10,543 nt of DNA from Chrysochromulina tobinii (taxonomy: Eukaryota > Haptophyta > Prymnesiales > Chrysochromulinaceae). The translations under genes were made by a program, and so were the position numbers. The DNA lies in contig JWZX01001119.1 in assembly GCA_001275005.1 (NCBI GenBank), positions 1 through 10,543 on the forward strand, given 5' to 3'. This document shows positions 1 through 7,144 of the stretch, in pieces (positions within the stretch are counted from its first letter, which is position 1; the number at the start of each line of letters is the position of its first letter). A model generated the notes under the pieces. The model searched no databases, had not been told where the DNA came from, and worked only from the letters and a program-made list of their open reading frames with translations.

Positions 1-88
1 AGCTGGATGGCGTGCGGCTCGGCGGCGGCCTGCCGAACACGACAGCGCCGCTCATCTCGATGATGCGCACGTGGTGCGGGGCAGCGCC
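1..88 (+). repeat. Left copy of exact 88-bp in-frame duplication (end of an upstream LamG-like domain)
   Basis: Bases 1-88 match bases 1054-1141 without a single difference and then diverge inside the proline linker. The offset is 1053 bp, exactly 351 codons. The encoded segment is the C-terminal strand of a LamG-like domain, ending in RTWCG. The left edge of the window cuts the repeat, so a second LamG-like domain must lie just upstream. Identity at synonymous sites indicates recent duplication or gene conversion. Confidence 0.9.
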
Positions 89-2729
89 GCCCTCGCCCTC
101 GCCGCCACTGCCGCCTTCGCCGCCCTCGCCGCCTCCGCCCTCGTTATTACCATATCCAACTGGGAGAGCACCGTTGCCGTCTCCGCCCTCGCTGCCGCCC
201 TCGCCTCCACCGCCTCCACCTTCACCGCCGCCGCCCTCGCCCTTGCCAGGTGGGTGCCCGGCTAGTTGGTACTTGGTGCCCGGCGACTGCCCCTATGTCG
301 GCACAATCAACGGTTATGGCGGTGGCCAGGTTGTAAGCCAAATGGCATGCGCTCAGTATTGCACTACACAGAGAGCAAATGGCTGCACGAGCTTTGAATG
401 GTCGGCATCAACGTCGCGATGCAATTTGAACAAGTGCAGCGCGGCGGAGACACAACAACAACCGACTTATTTAGACTTTGTGGTTTGTTTTCCGTCTTTG
501 CCGCCCTCGCCGCCCACGCCGCCCTCGCCGCCCTCGCCGCCGTGCGCCGTCAACGGCGCATACACCTTCACCGGGGCGGCGACCTCCTACTTGAGGGCCA
601 CGTCGCGCACCGGAATCGTGGGCGGGGGGCTCGGCTTCACGCTCTGCGCGTGGGTCTACCGCACGCGGACAGGCTCTTCGGGGGATCGCTTCATCGATTT
701 CGGCGACGGTGCAATGGCAGACAATGTCCTTGTGCAGTTTTGGAGCCCAATGAGGTACTTGGTGTTCCATGGGAATGCCGATTCCGGACTCTCTGCAAGC
801 CCAGCGCCGTTCCCTGCAAACGTGTGGACTCACGTCGCGGTCGTCCATTCGCGTGCGAGCCTCGCCGACACCTACGGGCCCGCCCAGATCTACTGGAATG
901 GTTTGAGCGTCGCGACGAGCGCGTCGATGCGCTTCCCGCTGCCGGTGAGCCGCTCCAACCTCTACGTGGGCAAGAGCGCTTGGTCTGCCGATCCGATGTT
1001 CACGGGCCAGATGAAGGACCTGCTGGTGTGGGACGTCGCCCTCAGCCCGGCGCAGCTGGATGGCGTGCGGCTCGGCGGCGGCCTGCCGAACACGACAGCG
1101 CCGCTCATCTCGATGATGCGCACGTGGTGCGGGGCAGCGCCACCACCACCGCCACCGTCGCCGCCACCACCCTCATGGCCCCCGTCGCCGCCGCCGTCGC
1201 CGTCGCCGCCGCCATATCCTCATACGGCGGTGACCGCGTCGGTGAGCAACACTGTCGATCTGACCAGTGCTCTCGCCAACACAGCCACCAGCCACATTGT
1301 CCTTGCCCCCGGCACTTATTACCTCAGCGCTGAGCTCAGCATCACAAGGAGCGTCTACATCGAGGCGGCAGTGGCAGGTTCGGCCGTGCTGCACGCACAA
1401 GCCAGCTACTCGAGTCAGCGTCGGGTGCTACTTATCAATCCGGGGTCGTCGGACGTGGTGCAACTAATCGGACTCAACATCACGGGGGGTTACTTCGCGA
1501 CATGGAATGCGTCAAGTTACCCGTCCAATATCCGGAATGGGGACCCTTCAGGGGGAGGGGGAGGGGGAGGGGGAGTCCTTATTCAAGGTGGCACTGCCAC
1601 ATTCACCAACGTGAATATTTATAGCAATCAAGCTGGCTATCAAGGGGGAGGTGGAGTCCTTATCCAAGGTGGGACGACCCGATTCACCAACGTGAACATC
1701 GACAGCAATCGAGCTGATGAGGGAACCGGGGGAGGTGGAGTCCGCATCACTAGCGGTGACGTGCAGATCATGCACACCAGCATCTACTTCAATGGCCCCA
1801 AAAATTATTATTGTTGCGGTGAATGGCATCAAGGCGGTGGCATCTTGATTCATGGCGGCAATGTACAGTTCACGCAGACCGACATCTACTCCAACTCAGC
1901 CGGTTATAATTATGATGGAGGTGGAGTCAGCATTCGAGGTGGCAACACCACATTCACGAACGTAATCATTCGCAATAATGGAGCTGGCAATGGCAGGGGA
2001 GGTGGCGTCTCCATCTCTAGTGGCACCGTGACGTTCACGGAGACCAATATTTACTCCAACTCATGCGAATCTAATGGCGGCGGTGTCTCGGTCAGTGGTG
2101 GTCACGTCACTTGCTCCTCGTGCACCATTTTCTCCAACACAGCTGGCAACGTTGGAGGTGGAGTCAGCCTTGAAGGTGGCACTACGACATTCATCAACGT
2201 CACCATTTCCAACAATCAAGCTGGAAATGGTGACGTGCGCTTCCCCCGTCAAGGAGGTGGCGTCTTTATCTCAGGCTCAAGCACAGTCGCCGCGCTATTG
2301 TCCAGCGGCATCCACTCAAACACAGCTTCGGGTGGGGGTGGGCCTAATGTCTATGTCTCAGGAGCTAGCGTCTGCTCATACGCAATGAACCTCACCGGCC
2401 TCTCTGGAACAGTCTCAACTTGCTTGGCACCCCCTCCTTCGCCGCCTCCGCCCTCGCCTCCTCGAATGTTGTACACCGAAAATGGCTGCCTGTGCGCAAA
2501 TACGTGCCAGTTCGCCAATGACACCCTCTGCGACGATGGAGGTCCGCAGTCCGAATACGACGCGTGCGGATTTGGGTATGACTGTACCGACTGCGGTGTG
2601 AGATGTTTGCCACCACCGAGGCCGCCTCGACCGCCCCGTCCCTCGCCGCCGCCACCTAGCCCGCCACCACCTAGCCCGCCACCTTCACCACCACCGTCAC
2701 CTCCGCCGCCGTCGCCGCCGCCGTTGCCA

Positions 2730-2760
<31 letters not shown>

Positions 2761-5700
2761 GTTTGCCAACACCGCACTCTCCTCCCCCGCCCTCGCCGCC
2801 GCCGCCCTCGCCCACGCTCATGCCGTCCCCACCACCACCGTCGCCGCCTACGCCCTCGCTATGCACAGAAACGTGCGACTACGCCTCTGATGGTGACTGC
2901 GACGACGGCGGATCCGGGTCCGAGTATACTTCCTGCAGCCTTGGCACCGACTGCACCGACTGCGGCCCTCGAATGCCGACGCTCATGCCGCCCCCACCAC
3001 CACCACCGACCTCACCACCTCCACCGTCACCTCCTCCATCGCCACCTCCTCCATTGCCCCCACCTTCGCCCCCGCCGCCCTCACCGCCGCCCACCCCACC
3101 CGGCGGGTCGAGTGTGCTCGTCGTCTCGGCCACCTTCACCATCGCAGGCGATCCCTCCGACTTCACCGGCGCCCTCCAAGTGCAGTTCCGCACCGCCCTT
3201 GCCAGTCTGCTGGGCGTGAACATTGCCGGCATCACCATCCGCGTCACCGCGGGCAGTACCATCATTCAGACCACCATTGTGGTGCCGTCGCTCGACTCCT
3301 CTCAGACGGCTGTCTCGGTGCTCCAAGGTAACACAACCCAGCTCTCCGCCAACCTCGGCGTGACCATCACCTCCGTCAGCAGCGTGAGTACGAAGTCGCA
3401 GGTCATCGTGGCGCCCTCGCCTCCACCTCCTTCGCCTCCGCCTCCGTCACCGCCACCATCGGCTCCGCCCTCGCCTCCGCCCTCGCCTCCGCCCTCGCCT
3501 CCGCCCTCGCCTCCGCCCTCGCCGCCGCCCTCGCCGCCTCCCTCACCCCCACCTCCATCACCCCCACCTCCATCACCTCCACCATCTCCTCCGCCCTCGC
3601 CTCCGCCCTCGCCGCCGCCTTCGCCCCCACCTCCATCACCGCCTCCATCGCCGCCGCCCTCGCCGCCACCATCCCCACCACCTTCGCCTCCGCCCTCACC
3701 GCCACCATCTCCACCGCCCTCGCCACCACCCTCGCCGCCGCCGCCCTCGCCGCCGCCGCCGTCTCCGCCACCATCTCCGCCCCCACCATCTCCGCCGCCG
3801 CCCTCACCGCCACCATCTCCTCCTCCTCCTTCGCCACCGCCACCGTCACCACCGCCTTCACCGCCACCGCCATCTCCACCACCTCCGTCACCACCTCCGC
3901 CCTCGCCGCCACCCTCGCCGCCCCCTTCTCCGCCTCCATCACCACCGCCGTCACCGCCACCACCATCGCCACCGCCTCCATCGCCACCGCCACCCTCACC
4001 ACCACCCTCTCCGCCACCTCCATCGCCACCGCCGCCCTCGCCCCCACCCCCTTCGCCTCCTCCACCATCACCTCCTCCGCCATCACCTCCGCCAAGAGCA
4101 CCGCCGCCCCCTTCGCGGCCAGTGTTCCAGGAATCCGCCATTGCTGCCAACTTGCAAGCCATCGCTGGCGACGTCGACCTCGGGTCCTTGACGGGCGTTC
4201 AGTTCGAGCAGGTCGGGGACAAGGTCACCCTGGGCATCTTTGCGACGGTGACAGGTACGCTGCTCAACTTTCAGGTCGAAGTTGACATTGATCCGAGCTT
4301 CTTGCTCGCTGATACGGGCAGTGAATCTATTGGCTTCCCTAGCACAGTCGTGACCCTCAACTCACCTCCACGGCTCGTTCGAATCCTTGCTAACGAGCCT
4401 CGCTCGACGTATTCTGGTGCGAATATTCATCTTGCAACTGTGACGCTCAGTGTGGTCGGTGGCGGCGTCACGCTGATCACGGGTACTATAGTTGAGCTCA
4501 TCTCGATGTCTGTTGGCTCGCAAATTCGTGTGTCTGACAGAGCGATCGACGCTGGCACTGGGTATGCGGTGCTCGCCTTGGCTAGCTCGAGACGCCGTCT
4601 GTTCTTGCCATCCCAGACGCGCAGTCCCGAGATTGCGTTAGCCGCCCGCAACCGCCGCAGCCTTTCTCACGCCAACCACCGTCAGTCGTGCACTCCGTGC
4701 GCCGTAAATGGTACGGGCGTGCGTGGTGACGTGAACGGCGACTGCAAACTGACGTCTTTTGATGTCTTCGAGGCCTCTCAACTGTTCCTTCAGCGCGAAG
4801 CTCGAGGCCTTGCCGGAGAGGTGCCATCCGCACAGAGCAGCTTGTGCTATTGGCGACAGAAGCAGCTCGATCTTACTCTCGATGGCATCTTCTCGCTGGC
4901 GGATGTGCAATATCTCATGTACTCGATTGCCGGCAAGTACCGTTTCGCGGATGGTTTCGGGGCTCTCTGCTCCAGGCTTGCCCCAGAGCCGGGCGCCGTT
5001 CAGGACATTGTCATCAGCGTCAATATCTTTGACGACGACGGCAGCCCCAGCACCAACTTCACCACTGTCCGCATGGAAATTGCACGACCGCCAGGTGCCA
5101 TTGCAAACGTGTCCCAAGGCGTCAATCTGGGCTTCACGCCGGCAGGTAACTGGCTCACGTCGGCCACAGGTGACCCGAATGGCAACTTTGCGGTCACGAT
5201 TCGCCCATCAAACATGAATTGGTCACCCGAAACCCAGGTCTCCGTGGCCTTCATGGTGGAAACGACTGACTACTTTGGCGGCTCAGACTTGCAGCGAAAT
5301 GTGCCCTTCAAGGGCTCGAGCGAGCCGCTGTATGCACAATTCGGGTTCTCATTCGACCCGATTGCTAAATTTCCAGGTTGCCTGCCACCGCCGTCGCCAC
5401 CACCACCGAGCCCGCCACCGAGCCCCCCACCGTCGCCGCCCCCACCGTCGCCACCACCGTCACCGCCGCCCTCGCCGCCGCCCTCGCCGCCGCCCTCACC
5501 GCCGCCCTCGCCACCACCCACGCCACCACCCTCGCCGCCGCCGTCGCCGCCGCCGTCGCCGCCGCCGTCGCCGCCACCGTCGCCTCATCCCTTGCCGCCT
5601 CCACCATCTCCGCCGCTTCCTTCTCCTCCGCCGTCACCACCTCCGTCTCCACCTCCCTCACCTCCACCGTCGCCGCCACCCTCGCCCCCACCCTCGCCGC

Positions 5701-6704
5701 CCCCACCGTCTCCACCGTCTCCATCGCCTCCACCACCCTCTCCGCCGCCTCCATCGCCACCGCCATCGCCGCCACCACCACCGCCCTCTCCACCGCCGCC
5801 CTTGCCGCCGGCGATGAGCGTCGTCAGATTCACCCTCGAGCTCGCCGGCGACGTCTCCTCGTTCACCCCGAGCGTGCAGGCCCAGATACAGGTTGTGATC
5901 GCGGCTCTGGCGGGCGTCGACCCATCGGCGGTGGACGTGACGATATCGCCGGGCAGCGTCATCATCGACGTGCGCATCCAGACGTACGCGGGGACGGCGG
6001 CCTTGGTGCAGTCGACGATTGCCAGCGCGACGAGCAGCCCGAGCAGCGCAACGCTCATGCTCGCAAACGTCACCGGCGTCTCAATCACCGTGCTCGCGGT
6101 CGTGACGCCACCCTTCGTCGCAAACATCTCGCCGCCACCACCGCGTTCACCATCGCCGCCCACAACCATGCCACCCAGTTCGACTGATGCGCTGGCTGCA
6201 TCGGCAGTCGAGACGAGCGGCTCGATGGGAATCATCATCGGCGCCGTGGTTGGTGTGATTGCTGTCGTTGGCGCCTGCATCGGTGTCGCCATCGTGCTGC
6301 GCTGCAAACGTAGTCGGCGGCCCAAGCAAAGGGGGAGTGTGCAGGACCCTTCTCCGGGGATCGTCATCGAGCTCATGGCTTCACCGACAGCTTCGCCCCT
6401 CGATAGTGGCCAAAGGAATCATTTGCAACACGGCCGCCCATTCGAGTCCCCGACACCCATGAAGTCGCCTCCGCCTCCTTCCGACGACGTGCCTCCTCCT
6501 CCTCCTGAAGCGTCTCCGTACCTGACAACGGCCGACAACTCGAAAGTCGAAGCGAAGCTCGAGCGTGCCCGCGTGGCCAATCTCAAGCGTGTACACGCCG
6601 CCGTGCGAGAACGCCAGTCGTCCCGCTTTACCACCGCCGTCGAGGGAGACCAACGCTCACTTGCTTCGGACCCGCAAGGAAATCCTCCGGCCGATCGGAT
6701 TTGA
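1..6704 (+). CDS. Giant modular type I membrane surface protein, proline-rich (5' end missing)
   Basis: The frame is open from base 3 (the first base of a complete codon) to the TGA at 6702-6704, with no introns, and has no convincing start, so the N-terminus and any signal peptide lie left of the window. Residue numbers here count from base 12. Visible modules are PAN/Apple-like (82-159), LamG-like (178-373), beta-helix (405-806), two CDDGG cysteine modules (826-864, 951-986), SEA-like (1033-1134), Ser-Pro rod (1135-1370), cohesin-like sandwich (1371-1525), dockerin-like loops (1573-1631), a beta-rich domain (about 1645-1790), Ser-Pro rod (1792-1933), SEA-like (1935-2034), one transmembrane helix (2073-2096) and a basic, proline-containing tail. 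SPPPP-type blocks are known in algal extensin/pherophorin-like wall proteins, where Pro is hydroxylated and glycosylated. I infer a cell-surface adhesin or matrix scaffold with the C-terminus in the cytoplasm. I recognise modules, not a named family. That it is one coding frame is very sure; its function is not. Confidence 0.9.
89..251 (+). repeat. Pro/Ser-rich linker
   Basis: This stretch encodes about 54 residues built from SPP, SPPP and SPPPP with a few Leu, Tyr and Arg interruptions. It separates the truncated upstream LamG-like domain from the PAN-like domain. Such runs form extended polyproline-II rods and are usual sites of hydroxyproline O-glycosylation in algal wall proteins. Shorter linkers of the same kind lie at 489-542, 1139-1220 and 2430-2465. 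Confidence 0.85.
255..488 (+). other. PAN/Apple-like domain
   Basis: Residues 82-159 hold eight cysteines in about 78 residues. The spacing includes CAQYC, then NGCTSFEW, then a Cys-Asn-Leu segment. This resembles the central part of PAN/Apple domains, where a Cys-x3-Cys helix is followed by a Cys-x-x-Phe strand and a Cys-x-Leu strand. PAN modules bind proteins or carbohydrates in extracellular receptors and adhesins. Ser-Pro linkers on both sides mark it as an independent fold. The assignment is from motif shape only; another small cysteine-rich lectin-like fold is possible. Confidence 0.6.
543..1130 (+). other. LamG-like (concanavalin A-type jelly roll) domain
   Basis: Residues 178-373 carry the signature order of LamG-like jelly rolls: a strand with FTLCAWVYRT, then WTHVAVVHS, then IYWNG, then LYVGKS, and a closing FTGQMKDLLVWDVALS segment. 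The length, about 195 residues, fits the family. Cysteines near both ends (CAVNG and TWCG) may close the domain. These domains bind glycans or proteins outside the cell. The last part is duplicated exactly at the left window edge, so the full protein has at least two. Confidence 0.85.
1054..1141 (+). repeat. Right copy of exact 88-bp in-frame duplication
   Basis: This is identical base for base to 1-88 and lies at the end of the complete LamG-like domain. Sequence after 1141 (CCACCACC type) differs from that after 88 (GCCCTCGCC type), so the identity stops at the proline linker. Its left limit is unknown because the partner copy runs off the window. Confidence 0.9.
1551..1574 (+). repeat. Hexanucleotide array GGGGGA x4 (G-quadruplex-capable)
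   Basis: Four perfect copies of GGGGGA encode eight consecutive glycines at the start of the beta-helix repeats. Four runs of five G separated by single A fit the canonical G-quadruplex pattern on the coding strand, and so also in the mRNA. The unit is two codons long, so slippage by whole units keeps the frame and changes only glycine number. Confidence 0.9.
1575..2335 (+). repeat. Array of about nine beta-helix coding repeats
   Basis: Each unit encodes GGGV/I, a beta strand, GG, a second strand with FTN or FTE, then I-x-x-N-x-A. The first two units (around 1563-1635 and 1647-1715) are the closest pair, sharing VLIQGGT and FTNVNI, and look recently duplicated. Later ones are more diverged and carry insertions, for example a Tyr-Tyr-Cys-Cys segment near 1806-1817. 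Confidence 0.75.
2487..2603 (+). other. CDDGG cysteine module 1 (LNR-like)
   Basis: Residues 826-864 contain C-L-C-x3-C-x6-C-D-D-G-G-x3-E-x3-C-x5-C-x-x-C-G. The acidic CDDGG core and the closing DCTDCG resemble small calcium-binding LNR/LDLa-like modules. I recall this exact style as frequent in predicted proteins of marine algae, without a settled name. It probably forms a disulfide-rich calcium-stabilised knot. It is flanked on both sides by proline linkers. Confidence 0.6.
2607..2860 (+). repeat. Ser-Pro rod between the two cysteine modules
   Basis: About 84 residues consist of PPR/PPS repeats, a run of consecutive prolines near 2710-2760 and SPPPP blocks, with few other residues (Leu-Pro-Thr-Pro-His, and Leu-Met). 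It spaces the two CDDGG modules apart. The DNA is a CCG/CCA/TCG/TCA codon mosaic rather than a perfect microsatellite. Confidence 0.85.
2862..2972 (+). other. CDDGG cysteine module 2 (LNR-like)
   Basis: Residues 951-986 show CTETC, DGDCDDGG, EYTSC, GTDCTDCGPR. This is the same scaffold as module 1, with the six shared cysteines conserved and the extra N-terminal Cys of module 1 absent. The match of core and terminus against different linkers supports an internal duplication of a defined module rather than chance composition. Confidence 0.65.
2979..3101 (+). repeat. Ser/Thr-Pro linker
   Basis: About 41 residues of PPPPPPP, SPPPPSPPPS and TPP type lead from the second cysteine module to the first SEA-like module. 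Base composition is C-rich with almost no G on this strand. Confidence 0.85.
3108..3413 (+). other. SEA-like alpha/beta module 1
   Basis: Residues 1033-1134 read as a strand (VLVVSATFTIAGD), a helix (FRTALASLLGV), a strand with ITIRVTAGSTII, then a helix and a final strand. The order strand-helix-strand-strand-helix-strand, with the AG-S turn, resembles SEA-type ferredoxin-like folds found next to glycosylated regions in surface proteins. The same plan recurs at 5814-6113. I see no clear GSVVV self-cleavage site. The family name is tentative; the internal homology is the stronger point. Confidence 0.5.
3414..4121 (+). repeat. Main Ser-Pro rod, 236 residues (SPPP/SPPPP repeats)
   Basis: Residues 1135-1370 are almost purely SPPP and SPPPP, with single Ala and Arg breaks near the ends. 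The DNA contains a true minisatellite around 3464-3535, where a 12-bp unit (TCGCCTCCGCCC) repeats in tandem; elsewhere synonymous codons vary (TCG, TCA, TCT; CCG, CCA, CCT, CCC). The rod would be tens of nanometres long if extended. It is a likely substrate for prolyl hydroxylation and arabinosylation, by analogy with algal and plant extensin/pherophorin-type proteins. Confidence 0.92.
4122..4590 (+). other. Cohesin-like beta-sandwich
   Basis: Residues 1371-1525 alternate short beta strands. They include GDKVTLGIFATVTGTLLNFQ, a VEVDIDPSFLLADTG segment, then LVRILANEP and an IHLATVTLSVVGGG stretch. A strand pair leading to a V-D-x-D-P-x-x-L segment, and later a residue run of the AT-x-x-F/L-x-V type, is the pattern of cohesin and related carbohydrate-binding sandwiches. 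A dockerin-like element follows about 50 residues later. The assignment is by pattern only; it could be a generic Ig-like or bacterial-surface sandwich. Confidence 0.45.
4728..4937 (+). other. Dockerin-like pair of calcium-binding loops
   Basis: The first loop (residues 1573-1584) is D-V-N-G-D-C-K-L-T-S-F-D and the second (1620-1631) is D-L-T-L-D-G-I-F-S-L-A-D. Both have acidic or Asn/Thr ligands at positions 1, 3, 5 and 12 and a hydrophobic residue at 8, as in type I dockerin F-hand loops, each followed by a short helix. The first has Cys where Gly is usual, and the loops are further apart than usual, with an inserted segment containing a second Cys that could pair with it. Dockerins bind cohesins with calcium. 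Confidence 0.7.
4938..5381 (+). other. Beta-rich extracellular domain of unknown family
   Basis: Residues about 1643-1791 form a compact, non-repetitive region with alternating strands (IVISVNIFDDDG, TVRMEIA, VSVAFMVETTDYF) and ending in a Cys just before the second rod. Potential N-glycosylation sequons (NFT, NVS) are visible. I do not recognise the family; it behaves like another Ig-like sandwich next to the dockerin-like loops. Confidence 0.5.
5385..5810 (+). repeat. Second Ser-Pro rod, 142 residues
   Basis: Residues 1792-1933 repeat SPPP and SPPPP with single Thr, His and Leu interruptions. It lies between the dockerin side and the membrane-proximal SEA-like module, so it acts as a stalk. 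Short near-perfect 12-bp runs (GCCGCCCTCGCC around 5464-5510, GCCGCCGTCGCC around 5532-5575) suggest local unit expansion. Confidence 0.9.
5814..6113 (+). other. SEA-like alpha/beta module 2 (membrane-proximal)
   Basis: Residues 1935-2034 repeat the plan of the module at 3108-3413: a strand ending in ELAGD, a helix with IQVVIAALAGVD, a strand VDVTISPGSVIIDVRI, then a second helix and a strand ITVLAVV. The GSVIIDV turn and strand is close to the GSVVV motif of cleaving SEA domains, but self-cleavage cannot be judged from sequence alone. SEA domains typically sit beside the membrane in mucin-like proteins, as here. Confidence 0.55.
6228..6299 (+). other. Single transmembrane helix
   Basis: Residues 2073-2096 are an uninterrupted hydrophobic stretch (GIIIGAVVGVIAVVGACIGV and AIVL). 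It is followed at once by a basic cluster R-C-K-R-S-R-R-P-K-Q-R, as expected for a type I orientation with the C-terminus inside. GxxxG-like small-residue spacing could allow helix pairing. Everything N-terminal would be extracellular or luminal. Confidence 0.9.
6300..6701 (+). other. Cytoplasmic tail with poly-proline motifs and charged helix
   Basis: About 134 residues follow the membrane helix. They include MKSPPPPSDD and VPPPPPEASP, short acidic-flanked proline runs unlike the SPPPP repeats outside, and then a charged helix (KVEAKLERARVANLKRVHAAV). Proline runs of this type are ligands of SH3, WW, EVH1 or profilin modules in other eukaryotes, so a link to actin or signalling is possible; this is inference. 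Confidence 0.6.
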
Positions 6705-7144
6705 GTACATCGGTGTGTCTGGTGTAGCGACGGCCCTTGTTTGTGGAGTCTCTGTTTGAGTTTCGGTAGGGAGGGGTCTCTCTCGCTTGGTGTGAGCAGC
6801 GATTACAGCGACGGATGGGGGGGCGCTTGACGCTTGACGCTCCCTGCACCCTCCTCCACGCCATCCCCATCGGCCATCGACCAGCGACAGGAGCGCCCAT
6901 GCGACGCGATAGCGACGCGATCGTAGTGCCATGCGGTGCCCATGAGACGAACAAGTTACCCATGGATCGGATGGATGTGGAGATTTGTGTCCGTGACTTG
7001 TGTGCACCACGTCCACGTCTAGGCGCGTTCCGTTACCTTTGCTTCGAAACGCCTTCGTTTACCCGCCCGCGTCCGTGCCGTGACCGTGTGTATTCGCGAT
7101 TCCGCCGCAGGGGACGAACCCTCGTCCGACGTCCCCCTTGATTA
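6705..7144. other. Intergenic region, no gene supported
   Basis: These 440 bases follow the stop of the giant gene. Codon texture is lost in all frames. I see a short direct repeat (GCGCTTGACGCTTGACGC near 6823-6841) and runs of CGACGCGA near 6902-6921, but no AATAAA, no TATA box and no hairpin terminator I would defend. It should contain the 3' untranslated region of the giant gene and the upstream region of the next one. Confidence 0.6.

Larger units (their letters stand above)
1224..2429 (+). other. Right-handed beta-helix domain (Pmp/pectin-lyase-like)
   Basis: Residues 405-806 start with an N-terminal cap (ALANTATSHIVLAPGTYY), a common start of parallel beta-helix domains. About nine repeats of 25-35 residues follow, on the pattern GGGV-x-I-x-GG-x4-F-x-N-x-x-I-x-x-N-x-A-G. 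The pattern resembles polymorphic outer membrane protein and parallel beta-helix repeats, in which Gly-Gly turns and buried Asn ladders stack. A cap with two cysteines (VCSYA and STCLA) closes it. Such solenoids serve as adhesins or polysaccharide-binding surfaces. No catalytic residues of a pectin lyase could be assigned, so enzymatic activity is not claimed. Confidence 0.8.

Noticed and set aside
398-1333. 311-codon plus-strand frame rich in Arg, Ala and Gly
   Set aside because: It is a shifted reading of the PAN/LamG coding region. The main frame has domain motifs and this one has none.
1224-2429. Bacterial autotransporter gene as explanation of the beta-helix
   Set aside because: There is no outer-membrane barrel after it. 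It is followed by proline rods, calcium modules and a single membrane helix, so only the repeat style is shared.
3414-4121. Regular repeats resembling a CRISPR or satellite array
   Set aside because: Units are 12-15 bp, in frame, and encode SPPP; there are no unique spacers of constant length.
3302-4162. Long minus-strand Gly/Glu/Asp frame (GGGEGGGD repeats), and similar ones at 2351-2866, 5270-5521 and 5585-6376
   Set aside because: They are the complement of SPPP codons on the plus strand. Any C-rich proline rod gives such frames, and they stop where the rod ends.
5378-6187. Ala/Thr-rich and Arg/His-rich plus-strand frames over the second rod
   Set aside because: Proline repeats read out of frame give Ala, Thr, Arg and His runs. 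They have no independent support.
6815-7141. 108-codon plus-strand frame ending just before ATG 7145
   Set aside because: It has no motif, mixed codon use and many Arg and Pro, and stops four bases before a better start. It is probably untranslated upstream sequence.
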